Source of the DNA: Streptantibioticus cattleyicolor NRRL 8057 = DSM 46488
GTDB taxonomy: Bacteria; Actinomycetota; Actinomycetes; Streptomycetales; Streptomycetaceae
NCBI RefSeq assembly: GCF_000240165.1
Contig: NC_017586.1
Coordinates: 1,302,001 to 1,366,000, forward strand
DNA length: 64,000 bases
Direction: 5' to 3'
The position numbers and the translations under genes are program-made. The notes beneath the pieces are model-generated. The model made no database searches. It worked only from the letters and a program-made list of their open reading frames with translations, and was not told the origin of the DNA. Positions 58,151-64,000 of the stretch are shown here, piece after piece (the first letter of the stretch is position 1; each line of letters starts with the position of its first letter).

Positions 58151-60082
58151 GTGCCGAAGAGGATGGACGCTCGTGAGGTGGTCGCCCGGTTGACGGAGCC
58201 GGGGTGTCCGCCGTTCGCGGTGGTGCGCAGGGGGGCGCCGGGGCGGGCGGGGGATGTGGTGGAGGTGCTGGTCGGGCCGGTGGAGGAGGCCGGGCGGCTG
58301 GCGGAGATCGGGTTGCCGGAGGGGGCGCCGGGGCGGAGCGTGGTGGACGCGCTGGCGCTGGTGCCGTTCCGGCAGATCCGGGAGCGGGGGTTCGAGGCCC
58401 GGGACGACGGGACGCCGCTGATGGTGTTGCGTCCGCGGGAGGTGTACGAGCTGCCGCTGGACGAGGTGCGGGCGGCGCTTCCGACGCGTCCGGTACGGGT
58501 GTCGGGCGGGGCGTTCGACGTGGACGACGAGGCGTACGCGCGGATCGTGGAGCGGGTGGTCGCCGAGGAGATCGGGCGCGGCGAGGGCGCCAACTTCGTG
58601 GTGCGGCGCACGTTCGAGGGGACGGTCGAGGGGTTCGGCGCGGCGGACGCGCTGGCGTTGTTCGGGCGGTTGCTGGCCGGGGAGCGCGGCGCGTACTGGA
58701 CGTTCGTGGTGCGTACCGGCGAACGCACGCTGGTGGGGGCGAGCCCGGAGGCGCACGTGCGGATGTCGGGCGGGACGGTGGTGATGAACCCGATCAGCGG
58801 GACGTACCGCTACCCGGCCGAGGGGCCGTCGGCGGAGGGGCTGCTGGCGTTCCTGCACGACGCGAAGGAGGTGGAGGAGCTGACCATGGTGGTCGACGAG
58901 GAGCTGAAGATGATGTGCGCGGTCGGCGACCTCGGCGGCCAGGTGGTCGGGCCCCGGCTGAAGGAGATGGCCCATCTGGCGCACACCGAGTACGAGTTGC
59001 GCGGACGCAGCACGCTGGACGTGCGTGAGGTGCTGCGCGAGACGATGTTCGCGGCGACGGTGACCGGCTCGCCGGTGCAGAACGCCTGCCGGGTCATCGC
59101 CCGCCACGAGCGCGGCGGGCGCGGTTACTACGCGGGGGCGCTGGCGCTGATCGGGCGGGACGCGGGCGGGGCACGCACGCTGGACTCGCCGATCGTGATC
59201 CGTACCGCGGACGTCGCCGCGGACGGGCGGCTGAGGGTGTCGGTGGGGGCGACGCTGGTGCGTCACTCGGATCCGTGGGGCGAGGTGGCCGAGACGCACG
59301 CCAAGGCGGCCGGGGTGCTGGCGGCGCTCGGGGTGCGGCCGGGTCCGGCGGACGGCGGGGCGCGACCGGCGGGCCGGCTCGCCGCCGATCCCCGGGTGCG
59401 GGCCGCGCTCGACGCCCGGCGGGCGAACCTCGCCCCGTTCTGGCTGCGGATGCGGGAGCCGGGGCGCACGGCGGACCGGGGGCACGCGCTCGTGGTGGAC
59501 GCCGAGGATACCTTCACCGCGATGCTGGCCCATCTGCTGCGGTCGGCGGGGCTGGCGGTGACGGTACGGCGGTACGACGAGCCGGGGACGTACCGGGCGG
59601 CGGTGGCGCACGCCGGTCCGGTGGTGCTGGGACCGGGGCCGGGCGACCCGGGTGACCTGGGCGACCGGCGGATGCGGGGCCTGCGTCCGCTCGCCGCCGA
59701 GCTGCTGCGCGGCGCGGCGGCCGGGGAACGCGCGGGCGGGGTGCTCGGGGTGTGCCTGGGGCACGAACTGATCGCCGCCGAGCTGGGGTTGGACGTGGTC
59801 CGCAAGGACGTGCCGTTCCAGGGCGCGCAGGAACGCGTGGACTTCTTCGGGCGGCCGGAGACGGTGGGCTTCTACAACACCTTCACCGCCCGCTGCGACG
59901 ACGCGGTAGCCGCCGAACTGGGCATGCACGGCGTGGAGTTGAGCCGCGACGCGTTCTGTGGTGACGTGCACGCGCTGCGTGGTCCGGGGTTCGCCGGTGT
60001 CCAGTTCCACCCGGAGTCGGTGCTGACGCTGAACGGCACCGCGATCGTGGCGGAGCTGCTGGCGGCGGTGACGGTGGGGTGA
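58151..60082 (+). CDS. trpEG: Fused anthranilate synthase-type enzyme (TrpEG/PhzE-like)
   Basis: A 643-residue fusion. The chorismate-utilising part (about 120-405) has AYWTFVVRTGERTLVGASPEAHV, VVMNPISGTYRYP, ELTMVVDEELKMM and GYYAGALALIGRDAGG. A class I glutamine amidotransferase (about 440-643) has the nucleophile Cys in GVCLGHELIAAELG and the dyad in FHPESVL. The N-terminus lacks the LLES motif that binds feedback tryptophan in many TrpE, and the NPISGT motif is of the PhzE type. The trp leader argues for anthranilate formation; PhzE-like adIC synthesis is the alternative. GTG at 58151 follows AGGAAG. Confidence 0.88.
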   Translation: MPKRMDAREVVARLTEPGCPPFAVVRRGAPGRAGDVVEVLVGPVEEAGRLAEIGLPEGAPGRSVVDALALVPFRQIRERGFEARDDGTPLMVLRPREVYELPLDEVRAALPTRPVRVSGGAFDVDDEAYARIVERVVAEEIGRGEGANFVVRRTFEGTVEGFGAADALALFGRLLAGERGAYWTFVVRTGERTLVGASPEAHVRMSGGTVVMNPISGTYRYPAEGPSAEGLLAFLHDAKEVEELTMVVDEELKMMCAVGDLGGQVVGPRLKEMAHLAHTEYELRGRSTLDVREVLRETMFAATVTGSPVQNACRVIARHERGGRGYYAGALALIGRDAGGARTLDSPIVIRTADVAADGRLRVSVGATLVRHSDPWGEVAETHAKAAGVLAALGVRPGPADGGARPAGRLAADPRVRAALDARRANLAPFWLRMREPGRTADRGHALVVDAEDTFTAMLAHLLRSAGLAVTVRRYDEPGTYRAAVAHAGPVVLGPGPGDPGDLGDRRMRGLRPLAAELLRGAAAGERAGGVLGVCLGHELIAAELGLDVVRKDVPFQGAQERVDFFGRPETVGFYNTFTARCDDAVAAELGMHGVELSRDAFCGDVHALRGPGFAGVQFHPESVLTLNGTAIVAELLAAVTVG

Positions 60083-60089
60083 ACGGCGA

Positions 60090-60119
60090 AGGGGCGCGCC
60101 GGGGTTCCGGCGCGCCCCT
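60090..60119. terminator. Convergent terminator, trpEG/pfkA
   Basis: AGGGGCGCGCCGG (60090-60102) and CCGGCGCGCCCCT (60107-60119) form a 13-bp perfect stem with loop GGTT between the convergent genes. Confidence 0.88.
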
Positions 60120-60133
60120 GGGGGCCGTGGGCG

Positions 60134-61165
60134 TCAGCCGAAGAAGACGCCCGCCTCGGCGTAGAGCGCCGGGTCGACCGTCTTGAGCTTGGCGGTGGCC
60201 TCGGTGAGCGGTACCCGGACGATGTCGGTGCCGCGCAGCGCGACCATGGTGCCGAACTCCCGGTCCCGTACCGCGTCGATGGCGTGCAGGCCGAAGCGGG
60301 TGGCGAGCCAGCGGTCGAAGGCGGTGGGGGTGCCGCCGCGCTGGATGTGGCCGAGCACGGTGGTGCGGGCCTCCTTGCCGGTGCGCTTCTCGATCTCCTT
60401 GGCGAGCCAGTCGCCGATGCCGGAGAGGCGTACGTGGCCGAAGGAGTCGAGCTGGTCGGCGTCCTTGACCACCAGGTCGCCGTCCTTGGGCATGGCGCCC
60501 TCGGCGACCACCACGATCGGCGCGTAGCTGGCCTGGAAACGGGACTCCACCCAGCCGCAGACCTGGTCGAGGTCGAAGCGCTGCTCGGGCAGGAGGATGA
60601 CGTTGGCGCCGCCCGCGAGCCCGGCGTGCAGCGCGATCCATCCGGCGTGCCGGCCCATCACCTCCACCACCAGCACCCGCATGTGGGACTCGGCGGTGGT
60701 GTGCAGCCGGTCGATGGCCTCGGTGGCGATGTTGACCGCGGTGTCGAAGCCGAAGGTGTAGTCGGTGGCGCTCAGGTCGTTGTCGATGGTCTTGGGTACG
60801 CCGACGCAGGGGACGCCGTACTCGTCGTACAGCCGGGCGGCCACCCCCAGGGTGTCCTCGCCGCCGATCGCGACGAGGGCGTCCACCTCGTACTTGGCGA
60901 GGTTCTCCTTGACCCGGCGGACCCCGTTCTCGGCCTTGAGGGGGTTGGTGCGGGAGGAGCCGAGGATGGTGCCGCCGCGGGGCAGGATGCCGCGGACCGC
61001 GGGGATGTCCAGTTGCCTGGTGAGCCCTTCGAGCGGGCCGCGCCAGCCGTCGCGGAAGCCCGTGAACTCGAACCCGTGGTTCTGTACGCCCTTGCGGACC
61101 ATGGCCCGGATCACGGCGTTGAGACCGGGGCAGTCGCCGCCGCCGGTCAGCACTCCGACGCGCAT
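60134..61165 (-). CDS. pfkA: Phosphofructokinase with Asp104/Lys125 signature
   Basis: A 343-residue protein starting MRVGVLTGGGDCPGLNAVIRAMV. Substrate and catalytic motifs are PKTIDNDLSATDYTFGFDTAVN, VVEVMGRHAGWIAL, ESRF and GHIQRGGTPTAFDRWLAT. The phosphoryl-donor site reads GGEDT (101-105), with Asp at position 104 and Lys in PKTIDND. Asp at 104 together with this Lys marks pyrophosphate-dependent enzymes in the actinobacterial PFK group, while ATP-dependent members have Gly at that position. So PPi rather than ATP may be the donor. The ATG at 61165 follows AAGGGAAG. It is the last gene of a leftward run behind the two-component system. Confidence 0.92.
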   Translation of the reverse strand: MRVGVLTGGGDCPGLNAVIRAMVRKGVQNHGFEFTGFRDGWRGPLEGLTRQLDIPAVRGILPRGGTILGSSRTNPLKAENGVRRVKENLAKYEVDALVAIGGEDTLGVAARLYDEYGVPCVGVPKTIDNDLSATDYTFGFDTAVNIATEAIDRLHTTAESHMRVLVVEVMGRHAGWIALHAGLAGGANVILLPEQRFDLDQVCGWVESRFQASYAPIVVVAEGAMPKDGDLVVKDADQLDSFGHVRLSGIGDWLAKEIEKRTGKEARTTVLGHIQRGGTPTAFDRWLATRFGLHAIDAVRDREFGTMVALRGTDIVRVPLTEATAKLKTVDPALYAEAGVFFG

Positions 61166-61254
61166 GGAATCTTCCCTTCTCCAGCACCGCGAACAGCACT
61201 GGCAGACGTCCGACTCCGGCAACGCTAGCCGTGATCCAGGTCACACGGGATCGC

Positions 61255-61283
61255 CCGGAACGCCGAATTCGCGGCGGTTCCGG
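61255..61283 (-). terminator. Possible terminator after the response regulator
   Basis: CCGGAACGCCG (61255-61265) pairs with CGGCGGTTCCGG (61272-61283) with one bulged base; the loop is AATTCG. It lies about 58 bases beyond the response-regulator stop codon on the minus strand and could separate its transcript from pfkA. The gap 61166-61340 holds nothing else recognisable. Confidence 0.5.
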
Positions 61284-61340
61284 GGCCCCCGCGGCGCACG
61301 GCTCACCCGTACGGGGTGCCCGCCGAGGGTTCGGCGGGGT

Positions 61341-62009
61341 TCACCCCTCGTCCAGGCCGCGCTCGATGGCGTAGCGGACCAGTTCGACGCGGTTGTGCAG
61401 TTGCAGCTTGCCCAGGGTGTTCTGGACGTGGTTCTGCACGGTGCGGTGGGAGATCACCAGGCGTTCGGCGATCTGGCGGTAGCTCAGCCCCTTGGCGACC
61501 AGCCGCAGCACCTCGGTCTCGCGTTCGGTCAGTCGCGGCACCCCGGGGTCGTCGGGCTCGGCCGGGGCGGGGGCGGCGGCGAGCCTGCGGTATTCGCCGA
61601 GGACCAGCCCGGCCAGCCCGGGGGTGAAGACGGGGTCGCCGGCGGCGGTGCGGGCCACCGCGTCGATCAGCTCCTCGCGCCCCGCCGACTTCAGCAGGTA
61701 TCCGGTGGCCCCGGACTTGACGGCCTCCAGCACGTCCTCGTGCTCGCCGGAGGCGGAGAGCACCAGCACGCGCAACGCCGGGTCGGCGGCGACGAGTTGC
61801 TTGCAGACCTGGACGCCGGGCAGGCCGGGCAGGTTGAGGTCGAGGACGAGCACCCGGGGGGCGGCGGCGCGGGCGCGGCGTACCGCCTCGGGGCCGTCGC
61901 CCGCGGTGGCCACCACCTCGTACCCGGCCTCGGCCAGGTCGCGGGCGACCGCGTCGCGCCACATCGGGTGGTCGTCGACCACCATCACCGTCACCTTGTC
62001 GTCGGCCAC
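61341..62009 (-). CDS. macR: LuxR-type response regulator (MacR-like)
   Basis: About 222 residues from GTG (VADDKVTVMVVDDHPMWRDAV). The receiver domain has the acidic pair VDDHPMWRD, phospho-acceptor Asp in VLVLDLNLPGLPGV, the Thr/Ser-equivalent LSASGEHEDVLEAVKSGATGYLLKSA and Lys. The C-terminal LuxR HTH is RLTERETEVLRLVAKGLSYRQIAERLVISHRTVQNHVQNTLGKLQLHNRVELVRYA. It overlaps the kinase gene by 19 bases. In the S. coelicolor synteny block the equivalent pair is MacRS (SCO2120/2121), reported to control morphogenic membrane-protein genes. The name is inferred from position. Confidence 0.92.
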   Translation of the reverse strand: MADDKVTVMVVDDHPMWRDAVARDLAEAGYEVVATAGDGPEAVRRARAAAPRVLVLDLNLPGLPGVQVCKQLVAADPALRVLVLSASGEHEDVLEAVKSGATGYLLKSAGREELIDAVARTAAGDPVFTPGLAGLVLGEYRRLAAAPAPAEPDDPGVPRLTERETEVLRLVAKGLSYRQIAERLVISHRTVQNHVQNTLGKLQLHNRVELVRYAIERGLDEG

Positions 62010-63232
62010 CGGGCCGCTCCCTCCTTCGTCGTGCTCGGCCGGCCGGCCACCGGCACCCGTAGTTCCACCTCGGTGCCCTGGCCCGCCACCGAGGTCACCT
62101 CGGCGCTGCCGCCCAGGTCGCGCAGGCGTCCGCGGATGGACTGGGCGACCCCGAGGCGCCCTTCGCGCGCCGCGTCGGCCAGCCGGCCCTCGGGGATGCC
62201 GGGGCCGTCGTCGCGGACGCTGACCAGGACGGCGTCGGGCTCGGCCTCCAGCAGGATCCAGGCGTGGGCGCCGGCCCCGGCGTGCCGGGCCACGTTGTCC
62301 AGCGCGGCGCCGACGGCGGCGGCCACCTCGCGGGCGGCGTGGCCGGGCAGCAGCACCGGCTCGGCGGGCGCGGAGACGGTGACCCGGGCCCCGGCGTAAC
62401 GGCCGATCAGGGTGCGCAGATCGCTCTCCGCGGGGCCGTCCCCGGCGTCGTCCGCCACCGCCCCGGCCGCCTCGGGCGCGGTACGGGGGGCGGGCACCGG
62501 GCCGCCGGTGATCAGGGAGCGCAGCGCGACCTCCTGTTCGCCCGCCATCCGGCCCAGTTCGGCCGCCTCGCCGCCGATCTCGCTGCCGCGCCGCTGCACC
62601 ATGGCGAGGACCTGGAGCACGCTGTCGTGGATGTCCCGGGCGAGCCGTTCGCGTTCCCGGGTGGCCGCCTCGATCTGGAGGGCGCGGGCGAGCACCCGTT
62701 CGCTGCCACGGGCGAGTTCGACCACGTAGCCGATGCCGACGGTGATGAAGACCAGCAGCACGATGCTGTGCACGTTGCCCTGGCTGACCTGGCCGCGCTC
62801 GACGACGTTGGCGACGCCGACGACGGCGGAGGCGCCGGCCGCCCACCGCCAGCCGCCCTTGATGGCGAAGGCGAGCACCGGCCCGGCCGACCAGATCCCG
62901 ACCAGCGTGGGGTTGCCGGCCACCACCCGGACGTGGGTGTCCACGGCGATGGTGAGCAGGATGCCGGTGAGGCCGACGGCGAGGTCGGCGAGGAGGAACG
63001 GCCGGGTGCAGCGGACGCCGGAGGTGACGCACGGCGTGGTGGCCAGCGTCCAGCCGGTGAGCACCGCCATGTAGGCCCACGCCCACCCCGGACGGGCGTA
63101 CTGGTCGTCGGTGTAGGCGTAGTGGGCGACGACGTAGGCGAGCGAGAGCACCCGGTAGGCGGTGAGCGCACGCCACAGCGGCTGCTCCACCGATATCCGG
63201 TCGACCTTGGATGGCCGTGCGGCGCGCGGCAC
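61991..63232 (-). CDS. macS: Sensor histidine kinase (MacS-like, HisKA_3)
   Basis: A 413-residue sensor. About five predicted membrane helices (about 20-190) with little extracytoplasmic sequence are followed by a DHp helix, RERERLARDIHDSVLQVLAMVQRR, with the phospho-acceptor His (HisKA_3 type). The HATPase domain has VGAALDNVARHAGAG, VSVRDDGPGIPEG and LGVAQSIRGRLRDLGGSAEVTS. It overlaps the response-regulator gene at its 3' end. This PspC-less NarL-type kinase probably senses the membrane itself. The upstream 118-base gap separates it from the acyltransferase gene. Confidence 0.93.
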   Translation of the reverse strand: MPRAARPSKVDRISVEQPLWRALTAYRVLSLAYVVAHYAYTDDQYARPGWAWAYMAVLTGWTLATTPCVTSGVRCTRPFLLADLAVGLTGILLTIAVDTHVRVVAGNPTLVGIWSAGPVLAFAIKGGWRWAAGASAVVGVANVVERGQVSQGNVHSIVLLVFITVGIGYVVELARGSERVLARALQIEAATRERERLARDIHDSVLQVLAMVQRRGSEIGGEAAELGRMAGEQEVALRSLITGGPVPAPRTAPEAAGAVADDAGDGPAESDLRTLIGRYAGARVTVSAPAEPVLLPGHAAREVAAAVGAALDNVARHAGAGAHAWILLEAEPDAVLVSVRDDGPGIPEGRLADAAREGRLGVAQSIRGRLRDLGGSAEVTSVAGQGTEVELRVPVAGRPSTTKEGAARWPTTR

Positions 63233-63349
63233 TGGTTTCTCCTCCCCCGAACTTCCTCCCCGGACCCCCGTGCAGGATCTCCGCCCCGGGCGTCCGCCCC
63301 GGACTTCCGCCCCCGACGGGACGGCGGCCGTCCGCCGCCGTCGGTCCGC

Positions 63350-64000
63350 CTACTGCTCCGCCTGGTCCTTCCTGGCTTCCCTGGCCTCGGCCTCGGCCTG
63401 CTTCTTGGCCTCGGCGATCTGGCGCTTGGCGGCGGTGGCGTAGATGTCCACGTACTCCTGGCCGGAGAGCTTCATGATCTCGTACATGACCTCGTCGGTC
63501 ACCGAGCGCAGGATGAAGCGGTCGTTCTCCATGCCGTGGTAGCGGCTGAAGTCCAGCGGCTTGCCGATCCGGATGCCCGGGCTCATCAGCTTGGGGACGA
63601 CCTTCCCGGGCGGCTGGATCTTCTCGGTGTCGATCATGGCGACCGGGATCACCGGGGCGCCGGAGGCGAGGGCGACCCGGGCCAGGCCGCCGGGCTTGCC
63701 GCGGTAGAGGCGGCCGTCCGGGGAGCGGGTGCCCTCCGGGTAGATGCCGAACAGCTCGCCGCGGGCGAGGACTTCGAGGCCGCTCTTGATCGCCGCCTCG
63801 CCGGCCCCGCGGGCCCCGGAGCGGTCCACCGGCAGCTGGCCGACGCCCTTGAAGAACGCGGCGGTGAGCTTGCCCTTGACGCCGGGTGAGGTGAAGTACT
63901 CGGCCTTGGCGATGAAGGTCACCTTGCGGTCGAGCACGGCGGGCAGGAAGAACGAGTCGGAGAACGACAGGTGGTTGCTGGCCAGGATGGCCGGACCCTC
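63350..64000 (-). CDS. plsC: 1-Acyl-glycerol-3-phosphate acyltransferase, PlsC type (N-terminus beyond the window)
   Basis: The visible C-terminal 216 residues (no start codon in the window) begin EGPAILASNHLSFSDSFFLPA, containing the NHx4D acyltransferase motif. IYPEGTRSPDGRLYRGKPGGLARVAL carries the second, glycerol-phosphate-binding motif (EGTRS). VIPVAMIDT is the third. A Lys/Ala/Glu-rich tail closes the protein. It makes phosphatidic acid at the membrane. It is probably the first gene of the leftward run. Only the extreme N-terminus is cut off. Confidence 0.93.
   Translation of the reverse strand, partial: EGPAILASNHLSFSDSFFLPAVLDRKVTFIAKAEYFTSPGVKGKLTAAFFKGVGQLPVDRSGARGAGEAAIKSGLEVLARGELFGIYPEGTRSPDGRLYRGKPGGLARVALASGAPVIPVAMIDTEKIQPPGKVVPKLMSPGIRIGKPLDFSRYHGMENDRFILRSVTDEVMYEIMKLSGQEYVDIYATAAKRQIAEAKKQAEAEAREARKDQAEQ

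Overview
The window comes from a high-GC actinomycete, almost certainly Streptomyces or a close relative. Signs of this are the very high GC at third codon positions, GTG starts, many 4-base GTGA/ATGA overlaps, a DivIVA with a Gln/Gly/Pro-rich linker, SepF, LL-DAP-type cell-wall genes, a DmdR/IdeR iron box, a translational ileS T-box, and HATPase/XRE/DUF397 genes. From memory, the gene order follows the S. coelicolor SCO2070-SCO2121 region. The backbone is chromosomal core; no phage, insertion sequence, CRISPR array, rRNA or tRNA gene was seen.

Layout. 1-3.3 kb (minus): 3' part of a CPA1 antiporter, RluD-type pseudouridine synthase, lspA, and a DksA/TraR protein with a long disordered N-terminus. 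3.5-7.0 kb (plus): T-box and ileS, closed by a strong bidirectional terminator. 7.1-25.6 kb (minus, read from right to left): the dcw division and wall cluster mraZ-rsmH-ftsL-ftsI-murE-murF-mraY-murD-ftsW-murG-ftsQ-ftsZ-pgeF-yggS-sepF-yggT-divIVA. mraZ carries a four-fold 10-bp repeat operator over its promoter. A perfect 25-bp palindrome lies upstream of ftsZ. 25.9-31.3 kb (plus): beta-carbonic anhydrase, then a MoxR-DUF58-transglutaminase operon. 31.4-34.1 kb (minus): DUF3040 membrane protein, SAM methyltransferase and SAV_6107-type HEPN protein, with a roughly 680-bp imperfect palindrome between the last two. 34.3-38.2 kb (plus): an operon of a degenerate ABC ATPase, a YhgE/Pip membrane protein and a TetR regulator, preceded by a TetR-type operator. 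38.5-44.7 kb: FAD-dependent desaturase-like oxidoreductase (plus), then on minus a membrane protein with a probable frameshift, metF, thiE, an Rv2175c-like DNA-binding protein and a ferredoxin-reductase-type flavoprotein. 44.8-50.1 kb (plus): TPP riboswitch, thiO-thiS-thiG, a PASTA Ser/Thr kinase and endonuclease IV. 50.1-53.1 kb: sulfite-oxidase-like protein (minus), bacterioferritin (plus), its [2Fe-2S] partner with an iron box (minus) and class II DAHP synthase (minus). 53.3-57.9 kb, the least conserved part: Uma2-type nuclease-fold protein, a membrane-anchored hypothetical protein, a cold-shock protein, then the HATPase / XRE / DUF397 / triplicated DUF397 / DUF6879 module. 58.0-60.1 kb: trp leader peptide, attenuator and fused anthranilate-synthase-type enzyme. 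60.1-64.0 kb (minus): phosphofructokinase, MacRS-like two-component system, and the start-less end of a PlsC acyltransferase.

How it fits together. The left half is the peptidoglycan and septation machinery plus lipoprotein processing and isoleucine charging. The right half is thiamine, folate-C1, iron-storage and aromatic/glycolytic metabolism with heavy cis-regulation (T-box, TPP riboswitch, iron box, trp attenuator). Points that most deserve a second look are the Asp104 phosphofructokinase signature, the degenerate ATPase of the YhgE/Pip operon, the long palindrome at 33 kb, the 25-bp ftsZ palindrome, the triplicated DUF397 protein, and the PhzE-like enzyme under trp attenuation.
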